From Heliopora coerulea (Eukaryota; Cnidaria; Anthozoa; Scleralcyonacea; Helioporidae): 64,000 bases of DNA. The stretch's first letter is position 1, and every line of letters begins with the position of its first letter. A program made the position numbers and the translations under genes. The stretch spans positions 682,001 through 746,000 of the forward strand of contig JASJOG010000137.1 of NCBI GenBank assembly GCA_030142905.1. The letters are read 5' to 3'. The notes under the pieces are model-generated. The model worked only from the letters and a program-made list of their open reading frames with translations, ran no database searches and had not been told where the DNA came from. Positions 23,658-35,500 of this stretch are shown in pieces.

Positions 23658-26600
23658 CGTGTAAGTGTGGCCTATGCGAGTGAGATATGATCATTCAAGA
23701 ACTACGAGGTGACTTGGAAAGGACTTCTAGAAGGTATCTTCCTAACCTAGCACTGTGGATCAATTTCTTTTATTTACCTGTTTCAAAAGAATACTGTATG
23801 CCTCTGAATCCTTTATGTCTTCAGAAAAGTTTTTGATGACTCTGGGATATCCAGATTCTCGCAGATGAAAATTTATCCAACGTAAAACAATTTCTTCTGG
23901 AGAAAGTTTATTGGCATCAGCAATTGTTTCATCACCTTCCAATAAAGCAGAAATACCAGGACAGTGCTTTACAGTGATCCGGTTAAAAAGGCCGACCTGC
24001 AAAATTAAGAACAGTAAAGTTGAACTCAAGAGGACAGCGGCCATCAGTGTAAGAAGGCACACTTGGTGAGTACTTGACCGATCTGCATTCAGTGATTGCT
24101 TGAATTTTCAAGATAACTATAATTTTGTCATCGGAGTATTTATTGCAGGGGGAATGGTGCCAAGCTATCCTATACTTAGACTGAATCAGGGCCGGCGGAA
24201 GCACGTAAAAGTTGGCCCGGCCAAGTGGGGAGACTACGAGCACCGCAGGCGGGAGCTACATGCGCCGAAGACTCCAGCGTTTATGGGGGGTCTGGGAGCA
24301 TGCTTCCCCGGAAAATTTTGAAAATGTAACACCTCTAAAATGCAACTTTCAGCATTTTCAGATCAAAAGTATTATATTTCTGTTACACTGTAGGGCAAGA
24401 AATAGACCGTAAAAATAAAAAAGCCCCTTCTTTTTCATTTTTTGAATGAATTATTCTTTTAAAAAAATCCAGACCAGCTCCGCCGGTCCTGTGAATGGCA
24501 TTAGAAATTTACGAGTATTTTGACCGATAAACTTATCATTAATTATTACATGGGATCTTCCCTCTTGACTGAATGACAGAAATTAAAGCAGATCGCTGTA
24601 GTTTTAATTAACTAGATCTTCGGACAAAGTGGTCAGTTGCTGGCCCCTCGTAGATGACCGTTTTTCCCCTCTCCACTGTTTGTTGCACAAGGTGATAGGA
24701 TGCCGGGTGGCATCAGGGTGGGGCTCAGATGGACATACGTCCCTCCAAAAATTTAGCGTGCCAACCGAAAAAAACAACATTGATTCAAAACAATAATAAA
24801 GAAGAAAATTAGTGATTCTGTCTTTTTACTGTCTTGATTACCTAAAAATGTAATAAGCACCTTAACTAGTCTATACAAAGAACACTCTCATTTGATTCCT
24901 GATCATCAATATTTTAGATTTGGCTTAGCCGCTTGTCATTAGTTAATGGTTCAGTTGGAGCGTATGGAACTCATCGCTGTCGGAATCAGTTTCTATGCCC
25001 ACTCAAGATTATTGATGCCTCTCCAAAAATAATGATAATTTATCTAGGCCTTGTCCTTTAATTGACTCTGTATGGATGGTATTTGCAATCATGTTGCTCA
25101 TCTAGCAAGGTTTGTCAAGTAGAAACAGAAACACACAATCCCTCTGCTAAGGCTTGTAACGGTCTCATTGCCATGGTTTGTAACTTTAATGTTTTCTGAT
25201 TGACCTAGACAGTGACGTAGCGATACCTTTTTACTTGGGGGTTGTATGGTAGTTATTTACCTAATATTGGAAATTGAAAAATATTTGAAATTTAATTTTT
25301 ATATTAGGGAAGTTTAACCCTCTCAGCTATCATTTCCTGTTTTTAGTTTTAACGAAAGACGAAAAGTTACTGTACAAGCACGTTCCTTTAATATCATAAA
25401 GCAAAATAAGTGCGTTATTGAATTGAATGATGCTGTTACTCTTCACACCCACAAAGACAGTGCAGCGCATTTCATAAAAAATAGGAGCTGACGTTTTCTG
25501 CCCTTTGAAACCTGTCAATGTATCAAAGTACCAAACAGCCACCTGTCACACATCGTACTTGCCTTTTATAAAATTTTGTCACCTAGTTACAGTGGCCAGG
25601 TAAAGATTAACGTTTTTTATAGATTTCGGTTGTTTTAAGGGGTATTAGTACAATCTTATCTTATTTTCTTTGAAATCCAGATCGCAGCGTTCTCCAGTTT
25701 TACCTAATTTTTATTTTACCTCATTGTCATAGTTTTTATCTGTTTTTTTCATTATATACAGTGTATGGAGGGGAATGTGACAACCCCCCCCCCACCCTGG
25801 CCCAGAAATCCTTTTAAAAGTTTGATTAGTTTAGAAAAGGAGGACGACCTGATACCCAATTCAAAAACTTAAAAAAATACAAAAAGAAATCTAATTCATT
25901 ATCGAATCATTCTCGGCATCGAAGTATTACATCCTTACAAATTTTCTTAACCCTCTTTCCAGTCCATACCCGACTTTAGTATTTTACTCCGGCTAACGCC
26001 GGACGATTTTACTGGTCAATTAGAGACTTCTCAAACAGAAAAGGGTTAAGGCCGATACACACAATACGATTTTCGCTTACGATGATTTGCTCGTCAATGT
26101 AGCAATACGACCTGAAGACTACACTGAGTTAATCGCATACATCAGAATGAACGGTCGCATACGACAATCGTGTCGTGTAAATGTGGTCCCACGTTTCTGC
26201 TTTTATTTTTAGCATCAAGATCGATATGCTTGTATTAGCTGTTTATACTTTGTATGTAAAACAACTGTAACATAGTATCTGAACAAGAGATCAATTTTTT
26301 TACTTAAAGAAATGTCGAATCTAGTCTGGATGGAACCAGATAGATTTGACAATTACTTGTAACTAAACAAAGAAAATTTTTTAATCTACACTTTTTTACG
26401 ACTTTTTTTGTAATCTGAACTTTTTCCTGAACAGGGGCACAACTAGATGGGGGATTGCCTCGTTATAGACAGCTTTTTGTCCTCATTTGAAGTCATTTCC
26501 TAAAACCATGTACGTCCACTTCACTCGAAATGGTTAAAATCGCTACGACGGTGGCTTGATACTATACCATCTGACCTCTGTATTTCGATAATTGACCTCT

Positions 26601-28254
26601 TGTGCCACTGCCTGAAGGCCATATTCTGTATGTCTGCATGGGTCCACTAAAATACCTGGGTTGCGATGGCTAAGCATTATATCAAACCGGTTTTATCATG
26701 ATGTCTCCGAAGTAAAGAAAATTTACATTCTACGATACATACTCGTATGATTTGCCAGATCAAGCCCAGCACAAGATGTGGTTTACCGTCAATGAGATCT
26801 TCAGGTCCAATATTTACAATGTTACATCCAATTGCCATCGCCGAGTTTAAGACCAGTGTCTGGTTTTCAATAATGGTGTAAACAGTCAACTTTTCTGTGT
26901 TCATAACTCGTTCGTCAATAGTATTCGGAACTGCCCAATTGATAAGCTTGCACAAAATCACTCCATCTTTTACGGCTTTAAAAAGGGCGTTCCGTTCATT
27001 GACGTTAATTGGTAAATATGCTGAAATAAATTAGAAAAAAATATAACGTAAAGGTAATACTTTCCTTACCAATATTTAATTAAACTTGAAATTTTATTTA
27101 TTACTGCAAATTCTCCTGTCAACTAACGCAATCAATGTTCAGTTGTATGTTTGATTAGCATCTTGTCGGGTATCTTTAGGGGAATATTAGAAGATAATGA
27201 ACACCATAGCCATCATAACCTGGAATGGTATTAATTTCTTATCGGTATTTGATGTGTTACTAAGTCATGGATAATCTTAAGTAATAAGTCATGTTTCTTT
27301 AAGAACATACCGGTAACCCAGGTAGTGTCTGTCGGATTTCTAGAGTCGATTTTTGACAAGGATGCGTCATAAATCTGGATCGGAAATTTGATTAAATCAA
27401 CTCACTGAAGATGGGCCTAAGTACTTTGATTCCTGGACATGAAAAACGCATACTCTTGACCAAATGGATCTTTAAACAGAAATACGCAAGTATTTTTTTT
27501 TCTTTCATGTTTGTGTTATTTTCTACAAAGTCCTCTCTAACTGAAGGGTATTTCTCGCTCTGGATATAATACTGAACAAATCAGTCTAATCGTTCTGCCA
27601 ATTGGATGAATATCAGGATATACGTCCTTATTACGTTCTGTCAGAACAGGCAACAACAAAATTTAAGCAAGATAACTTAACTGATAGTTTCCCCCCGTTT
27701 ATATATATATATATTTTATTTTATAAAACTACTGAGAAGTACAAAAGCCTAATCGGCGTTCATCATTTACACAAGTCTGCAAAAATCTTTCATCATAATA
27801 ATTTCTGTGTATTTACTCCATGAAAACTAAACTAACCTTTCAAAAAAGTGTCGTCGCGCAGACATGTGTTTATCCATGAAGTAAACATTTCTTTTTCAGC
27901 ATCCAAGAACGAGTGCTTAGTTCCTTGGGCTGAGGCCGAATCTCCATCAACAGTGTGAAGATTTTCGCGTGTTTCAATTGCTTGCTTGAATCGAGCACCA
28001 ATCGTTTTTGTACTCAATGCGCTGAAAATGTCAAGAAACTCGCTGAAGTCAAGCTCTTCACCTTCACCAGCAGCTTTTCTTTCGCACACCATTTTGCGCA
28101 ATTTGTATTGAGGGACATGCTCATCGCATTCTTTGATCAGATCATCTAAATTTTCAACATTAATCTTATCCGAGTCTGCGGACGCGTACTTCTCAAACTT
28201 TGAACGGAATTCGGCAATGTTCTCGAAAGAGACCTTTTCCTGCAGTTCCGCCAT
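19775..28254 (-). CDS. PLS: plastin/fimbrin actin-bundling protein (five coding exons, complete)
   Basis: Exons are 28254-27837, 27020-26743, 23996-23778, 21566-21219 and 20359-19775. They join in frame to 615 residues, close to the 625-630 typical of plastins. The order is an N-terminal EF-hand pair (about 12-85), then four calponin-homology domains: CH1 about 118-232, CH2 264-375, CH3 385-500, CH4 508-615. Signature stretches include [60 protein letters not shown] and the C-terminus [11 protein letters not shown]. The protein crosslinks actin filaments in the cytoplasm through two actin-binding modules (CH1-2 and CH3-4). Both EF loops lack the usual Asp ligands, and the Trp usually found in CH3 (VWQ) is Ser485 (VSQ). 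The start is the first ATG, GCGG following. The golgin gene is divergent, 1.2 kb away. Confidence 0.95.
21219..21566 (-). CDS. PLS: plastin exon 4
   Basis: It encodes residues 306-421 from IAPPTVDL to AQLFDQ: the end of CH2 and the start of CH3. The acceptor is TTGTTAAG and the donor GTTAGT. Confidence 0.94.
22707..22743. repeat. (TAA)n microsatellite
   Basis: An uninterrupted run of TAA/AAT units lies in the third plastin intron counted from the 5' end of the gene. Confidence 0.95.
23605..23662. repeat. (GT)n microsatellite
   Basis: This is a nearly pure GT tract with a few GC and AT variants, about 120 bp from plastin exon 3 in the adjoining intron. Confidence 0.95.
23778..23996 (-). CDS. 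PLS: plastin exon 3
   Basis: It encodes residues 233-305 from VGLFNRITV to AYSILLKQ, the linker and first part of CH2. The acceptor is TTTTGCAG and the donor GTAAAT. Confidence 0.94.
24188..24492. mobile_element. non-autonomous DNA element with GCCGGCGGA termini
   Basis: The left end AGGGCCGGCGGAAGC is mirrored by GCTCCGCCGGTCCT at the right end. The interior shares GGGGGGTCTGGGAGCATGCT and CCGGAAAATTTTGAAA with the element at 28359-28686. No coding capacity is visible. Confidence 0.65.
26743..27020 (-). CDS. PLS: plastin exon 2
   Basis: It encodes residues 140-232, most of CH1 ([17 protein letters not shown] to GLIWQIIR). The acceptor is ATTTCAG and the donor GTATGT, phase 0 at its end. 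Confidence 0.94.
27837..28254 (-). CDS. PLS: plastin exon 1
   Basis: It encodes residues 1-139 and one base of the next codon: the EF-hand region and the start of CH1 ([19 protein letters not shown]). The donor is GTTAGT. The phase-1 junction gives Ala140. Confidence 0.94.
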
Positions 28255-28358
28255 TATGTTGAGTAACTTTGTGACGCACAGGTACCTTGATTAATGACGT
28301 CGGCTAATTGCGACGCAAGAATCTTTAACCACATGAAAGCAATGAATTGAGATCATTA

Positions 28359-28686
28359 CAGCGGCGTAGGACGATGTTCTTTTGTAGACTGTTGGGGGTC
28401 AAGGTTGCGAGGGCCGAAGGCGCGAGCCGTTTCACCTAGGGGGGCCAGGGGTATGCTCCTCCGGAATATTTTGAAATTCCAGAGTCTCAGAAAAGCCATT
28501 TCCCGCATCTTGGGAGAGATTTTCAACAATTTTAAGGGTTAGAAAATGTCATTCAAAATGCTATTGAATTGAGTGATAACCTATAACCTAATAACCTAAT
28601 AACCTATAACCTAATTATCTGGCCACCAAAGCTTTTTTTGGGGAGGGGGCGCCAGCCCCCCGCACCCCCTGGTTCCTACGCCTATG
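28359..28686. mobile_element. non-autonomous DNA element with GGCGTAGGA termini
   Basis: CAGCGGCGTAGGA at the left is mirrored by TCCTACGCCTATG at the right. The interior contains GGGGGGCCAGGGGTATGCTCC and CCGGAATATTTTGAAA, clearly related to the plastin-intron copy at 24188-24492. It is non-coding. Confidence 0.65.
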
Positions 28687-28845
28687 CATCAATTAGTTAC
28701 TCTACCGTAAATTAAGACAGCAATTGAAATTATTTTTAGACGAGAATTAGCGATAATAAGAATATATTTGTTGAACAGCGTTTCAATAACATCATGATTT
28801 CATTTTCAAGTTTGAATGGTAAATGTTTACGAGTTGGTGATTGTG

Positions 28846-29005
28846 TATACAATTGGAGCTATGACATAATACAACAGGTATGTGATAGAAACAGTCAAAC
28901 AGAAAACGAAGAATAAATTATATTTTAATCACCTTCTTTGTTTTCTTGTTGCCTACCTGTTTTTGTCACATACCTACCGTAATATGTCATAGCTCCTATT
29001 GTATA
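28846..29005. mobile_element. MITE-like foldback element
   Basis: About 40-bp imperfect inverted arms (28846-28886 and 28966-29005) share AGCTATGACATA and GGTATGTGA. The spacer is about 80 bp without coding capacity. Confidence 0.75.
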
Positions 29006-29105
29006 ATGATTGCTCGAAAGTAAAAGGTAAAATACAAGTTTCGAGGGGAGACTGAGAACGAATCAATTGATAAGGAATTGAACCTAAGTGCTTCAAGACA
29101 TATAC

Positions 29106-29153
29106 CAACTATTCCCAACCCTAACCCCAACCCTAATCCTAACCCTAAACCTA
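29106..29153. repeat. CCCTAA-like degenerate repeat
   Basis: This is a short run of CCCTAAC, CCCCAAC and CCTAATC units, close in type to the arrays at 19446-19490 and about 30500-30590. Confidence 0.8.
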
Positions 29154-29471
29154 AACGCTACCCAGAAACCAGCAAAATGCTCTCTAATCAATCCTTAAAG
29201 TCCTTTCCTCAGTTCAAAGGCTTTTTCACCCCCTCGATCCAAGGTTTCTTGCAGAACCTTTATTTTACGATATACTTTCTAGCATCTTCCTTATTGTATA
29301 TGTGTACGTAATCACCAACTTACAAACAGTAGGAGCAAAATCGGATAACATGGTAAAGCTAGGAGACCGGGTCCAAGTTCGATAAACTCGACAAAAATGG
29401 CTCCAGTTAGAATGAGAGGTTTTTAGGACAAGATTATCATAGTACACAGGAATTGAGGACATCATTGGAAA

Positions 29472-29564
29472 ATGTTTAAACGGTTAAAGCAAAAAATCGA
29501 AAGTGAATCAGAGGGTGAGCAAAGTCCTGTTTCGAGAAACGATCGTGGAAAGCGATCTGTTGAG
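29472..29564 (+). CDS. GOLGA4: golgin exon 1
   Basis: It has 31 codons from MFKRLKQKIESE to GKRSVE, donor GTAAGG. The first ATG gives the conserved family N-terminus. Confidence 0.9.
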
Positions 29565-32500
29565 GTAAGGGAATTAAAATTTGTATGGTGAAAAACTCGT
29601 GTACTTGACGATTTCCTTTGTTAGACAGAATATTATTTTCGTTCAAGTAATAATTGCAATAAATTATTTGTGTATCAAGGCATCTCCGACTGTTAAGAAG
29701 ACTGAAGAGTCAACTTCGGTTTCTCCTGAGACAGACCGTAGTCACAAGACACCGGATAATGCTGTTCCCGAAGATACTCCAACATCTCAACATGTCATAG
29801 CCAGGGTACATCAGCTTCTCGAGGTACGCTACACCTAGATAACAATACGGCTATCAATAAATAATTCAATTGGTTATTATATATACGATAGTTCAAGGTA
29901 GTTTCAGCGTGAAATAGGCTTTATTCATGACTTGGCCAAAACTTTTAACTACATGTACATCATTCTTTTCCACGTAATCTCTACGTGGCATAATTTCATG
30001 CCTGTTACAATACTATCTTGTCGTTTGATTTTAAGTTAGTTCTTCAAACAATCAGGACCTTGTATATTTAGTTTTACCAGGATGTTAGCTGTAAAAGACT
30101 AGAGTTTGTTCGTGGTATTAGGCCTGAAAAGTCGGCACATTTTTTTCCTCCCATGCTGGCATGGTTCAATGGTCAGTATATAAAATATTGTTGATAGTTT
30201 GTGATCAAGCAACGTGATGTGGTTATAAATTTGATGGTTAAAAAGCTACACTCATGCAAGTGCTTTGTGAACTGTGACTGATCTCAAATATGTTTACAAA
30301 TGGTTTAGCTCAAACTTGGTGGCTAAGAATTATTTTTAGTCTTTATACTGAGAATATGATTGTTTTGAGTATGTTCTAATGCCATTACACATGTATTTGA
30401 TCAGAAAACAATTAGGTCAAGTGTGTGTGTACCTGAATGAATAAGGCAATTGCAGGCTTACTTTATTGAAACAATCTTAATCCCAGACATATAGTAAACC
30501 TAACATGAGTCCTAACCCAAACCCTAACCAAAACCCTTACCCCAACCATAACTCAATCCTAACCTTAAACCTAATCCTAGCCATTTTGCACTTTCCAGTC
30601 ATACAGTACCCCAGAAATGTCAGTAGTTTGTCAGCATCTGCTAAACTATATCCTAGCCAACAACATTTTTGAATGTCTGGTGTGAATTGAACCTGTCACA
30701 TTCTATTGCTAGTGAAATGTCCCAAACCATTTGTATACATGGTCTACAGTAGTCAGAGGCCACAGAGGGGAGGGGCTGGGGGCTTTAGCCCCCCACTTTT
30801 TATCCTAAGAAAAATAATTTAATCATCAGAAAATGGAATTCACCACCAAAAAAACCCCTAAATGTTAATAGATTGCATGTATAAACTGTTAATTTTAAAA
30901 TGTAGTCCAAAGCATTGCAAAAATTTAAACAATCCCAAACCAATGGTGGTCAAAACCATTATGCCCCTCCTACCTTTTTGAAACTGCAAAAAGTGCCCTT
31001 TTCAAGCATGAAAAGTGCCACTGTTAAAAAGAAATGTCTTTTTATAACAAAGTCTAATGCATCAGTTTATGCCCTCTTATTTGGGTCTACAGATTAAAAG
31101 ATATATAAGAATATGAAAAAACAAAACACATTGAACAACATCAGTTTCGGTCTGTTAGTCTAGCCAAGAAACTAGAGCTTTTCCTGTTGCATCATGTGTC
31201 CAAGAATCCCGAAGTAGCATCACAAATTAATCAAATGATAGAATTGGTAAGGCCAGTGACATTGCACAAAGACATTTAAGTTGATGATTTCAGCTTTACT
31301 AAAATATAAATCTTGGTTTGTGCTGAGAACCATACATATTATGTTTGCATTTAATTATTTTGTATTATATACTACATTTATACTTGTTACATGTCACAAT
31401 TTGTTTATCAAACAGAATATTATGATAGTTGTGATAATAATTGTTTGTTAATTAAAACATCTCTTAAAATGCAAGAAGTATTGTTTTAGTGCTTTAGCCA
31501 TTTCATTTACATGACTGTATGCCTCTTGATTCCCTATAAACTTTTGCATGAATTAGAAGACATCCATTCATTCCCTTTAGGCCCTCCACTTAAAAAGCCG
31601 CTCCACGGCCCCTGGTAGTGGGTTAAGGTTACATTTTGTGTACACGCTTGTACAGGTAATTGTAGATTATAGAAGGACTGCATTCATCTAGAAGCATAAT
31701 TTCAATTATACAAGAATTTTGAGGCATATGACATTTACATGTATTGTCAGTCATCAAGTCAACCAAAAGCATATATGAGTCTTCATTGATATAGCTGAAA
31801 TGTTAAAAGTATTACAGATTAATGTTTATGTATTATTAGAATGACTCTGAGTTGCTACTCAGAACACAAAGTTACTGTACAGTACATGTGTATGATCTTG
31901 GACAACTGAAAACGTGATTATTTTAGAAGCCAGTATAATGAGTCCAGTGTTCTACAACAGTAAGGGAATGGTATGGTTTTCAGGCATTTGCAGCCTGGCA
32001 ATTTGTTAGTTTTTACCATTTTAATCATGCTGGCTAACATTTTACCAGAATGAGCCAGTCAAACAGCAAAGGAAAAAGTAATGGTCAGATACCAGGCAAT
32101 TGTTTAACTATAATAAGTCAAAAACCCTGACTGAAAAGTTTTGTACTCAGTTATTTGCGACTTGCCAAATGACCAATGAAATGTGACAAGGACTGATGTA
32201 TAGTCATGGCAGAGCACTTCATGAAAGTACATGTAAACTCTGTGTATGCTGTATTTAAATTTACATGTGTTTTATTACATGATTGACTGGGTATATGTAA
32301 TACTGTATTATGAGTAGTTGTAAAATGTCAAAATCAAGCTGGACATACTGTATTTTAAAGCCTACATCAGTATTTGCTTAATCATAATGCATGTGTTAAT
32401 AAATTGATAAAACAAGGTTTAAGCAGTACAACTAATTTTCAACATCCCTTAGCCAAACAAAGACCAATAAAGTAGAGGCAAACATTTTACATGACTGTAC

Positions 32501-35500
32501 AGTACATGAATTTTTTTTGAGGTATTACCCCTTAATGGATTATGGAGATACAATAGTGTTTAGCCCTTTAAGGCCCAGGACTCATATCCCTGTGATGAGT
32601 AAAATTGTCTGGCCTTAGCCAGAGTAAAATATATGTACAAAGTTACCCCTTGCCTCATGGTGGGTTAATGTACAATACAATACAAGGTTGACTTAAATAA
32701 ATTAAAGAAGAACATTTAACTTAATTTACAACAAATTGACCTGATCAACTGTGTTTCTTTTGTTGAGAAAGGAACTTTATATGTTTACTGTATGTGTATA
32801 CATACATGTAAGTTATGCTTGTCTGTGTCTTCAGAATAAACTATATATGCTTGCCTGTGTTGTCAGACTAAAAATGTGGCAGTATACAGTATGTGTAAAA
32901 TAGGTTTAAATAGCTAAAAACCTAATAAGGTTATTTACATAAAACTTCTTTTCATGTCTGCATTTAGATACTGTATACAGTAAGCTTGGACCTTTTGTTT
33001 AATAAAAAGTGAATGTCTTTAAAATACAGGTTTGAAGATTGCTTACAAGTATGAAAGTTGTGTAACAGTTTGAGAAAGAAATTGTGTGATCATGGGACTT
33101 AAATTAGTTAAATTGATAAATACAGTAATTCAAATTGTTTAGTAATGACTTAAATTATTTCTGAAAATACTTAAACTCCCAACATGCCAATGTTACAGTA
33201 AGCTCACACATGAAATTGAATGTGACAAAATCTTAGCCATTTTTAACATCAACATCAACATATCACACTTGGATGGCCTGTGTAATACTTCAGTCTACCA
33301 AAAACCAACATTCACTGGTCTTTTCACCAATTTTGATAGTTTCATTCCTGCTATATACAGTACAGGAGAGGTGTCATTTACAGTCTTTCATTTTGCTATT
33401 ATAATTTATGCTCTACTCAATTTATATTTTATGTAGAGCTAGGTACAGTAAATTCAAATCTTTTTTTTTTTTTAAGATGGATATCCCAAGCAATTTGTTG
33501 AAGAAATATATTCTCCCTTTTCTGGAACAGATAAAATGTCCTCCAGTACAAAAAAAAAAAAAAAATGATTACTGCACCTAAACATCTTATCACCTTTATC
33601 ATGCCTTTCACTGGTAACCATGAAATTCAAATTTGTGAGAAATTAATTAAACTGTTTTCATCCACCTTTCTGCAAATTGAACTTTAAGTTATCCATTGAC
33701 CTATCTGTCATATTTCTAATTTTTTTTCATTTTAAGGACTGCTTCCCTATGAAACTCAAATCCCATATTGTGTACATATACAAGTGTCAACACTATGACT
33801 TGTTGTATATTGTCAAAACATTACCGTTTGCATGTTAGGATTGCAAATCATAATTATGGGCATTTCTGTTTATACAAGGAATACCATTTCAACTTCATCC
33901 TGCTCTAGTGTGTTGGCACACAATAAAGAAACTGGTTATCCTACTTCTTTTAGTGACTTTTCAATTTTATCTATGGGAACATCCCAATTTGATGTTTTGA
34001 TCCAATAAAGTTTACTTATTTCCCAAAATAAACTCATTGCTTAACAATAATCTCAAGTCTTTCACCACATTCCTTTTCTTTTTTTGTCACTATTCCATGT
34101 CTTTGACTTCCTGACATACCTAATTTTGTAACAGGCTAGGATGTTATTCAAACTTGCATGTATCACATTTCATACTTTGGTGATATGAGTTTTGTAACAA
34201 AATGTTAGTAAATCGCAGAACTTTTTTACAATGTGTTTGTTTATTTTCTAAACAATCATTTTACTGAAGATTATCTGCTGGGCAATAATGTTTACTGGTA
34301 TGTTTTAAATTTTTTGTTTTTCAGTTATGACCTCTGTGTGGTGATAATTAATGCAGGTTGCTAGGCATTGTTATTCATATTAAAGTTACAGTCCTGCCAA
34401 GTTCTGAACGTTTTTTCATGAGCTTTACAGTATCTTGCTGTCTGACTGCTTGACTTCCATGAAAATTTTGAAACTATACCACTGCATTATACTGTTATGT
34501 GTACAGTGCTAGCTGCTTTAAGCATTGTAAGACTGGTTTTTAGTGAAGAGTGGGTAACCAAGATTTCTGAAATAGGGCAAAGTGATAAAACTTTCCCAAC
34601 TTAGTGGAAGGGTCTTAAGCAATTTCCCAGTAACATTCTACTACATGCTGACCTCAGAAATGCACCAAAGATATTGTACTTATTGGGAATATTGCAAACA
34701 AATCCAATTTTAATGGGAAAAAATTCAGAATTATTTTTAGACTCAAAATTTTTCCTACCAACAGGAGTGCAGTCATTCCCCACCCTCTCATTGTTCCTGT
34801 GCTGATGAAATTTTCTGTCATTGATAACTCGTCACAAAAGGGCATTTGAAACAGTATTAATGTTGATATACTTGCTTTTTGTAATGAGTTTGGGTTATTG
34901 GATTGTGTTTAAATTAAAGTGAGTGTAAAGAAGGAATGAGCCATTGAGAAGAATCAATGATATAGATAGTAATAGGATAAAGCAATGATGGATAAAATGT
35001 TAAAAGATCAAAATGCTGTGCAGTAGTTATGTGTTCCCCACTCCATTTTTTTCCTGCATGTTATAATATTTTTTTGAAAATTGTTACTTGATTTGTATCT
35101 TTGCTGTTGTTTGTACAGTATCAGGTTTGTGTTGGCATTGATTTTCTTGCCTCACAAATCTGTGGCATGAAATTAAGTATACATGTAATTATGGATCAAA
35201 AATGTGTGATTGTTATAAAAATATGTCCAGTATACGTAAATGTTATGGGTCATGTTGTTCATGTTGTTTGATTGGGTGATTGTTATTTTAAGGCTGGACG
35301 TGCACAGAATGATGGCCACAAAGCTGATCCAAATGAAGTTCCAGAAAACAATGCTGGTGCTAATTCACAGAAGAAATATCCTCCTTCTCCACAGAATACC
35401 GGGAAATTAGATTACAAATCTGATGACTCTGAATCCGCTAAAAAATTCGAGGTTGCAACTAAAGAAGAACTATTAGTGCTTGCAAAGAAACAAGAAAAAG

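Larger units (their letters stand above)
20360..27836 (-). other. plastin introns
   Basis: The four introns are 20360-21218, 21567-23777, 23997-26742 and 27021-27836. They hold an AAT microsatellite, a GT microsatellite, and a GC-ended non-autonomous element at 24188-24492. I see no other gene in them. Confidence 0.8.
28255..29471. promoter_or_regulatory. divergent intergenic region between plastin and golgin
   Basis: The start codons of the two genes are 1.2 kb apart in opposite directions, so any 5' untranslated exons and both promoters probably lie here. No TATA box or initiator stands out convincingly. Three repeats occupy much of it: 28359-28686, 28846-29005 and a CCCTAA-like patch at 29106-29153. 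Confidence 0.5.

Noticed and set aside
22681..23700. CRISPR-like or other spaced repeat array
   Set aside because: The repeats are simple microsatellites (TAA, GT); no regular direct repeat with unique spacers exists anywhere in the window.
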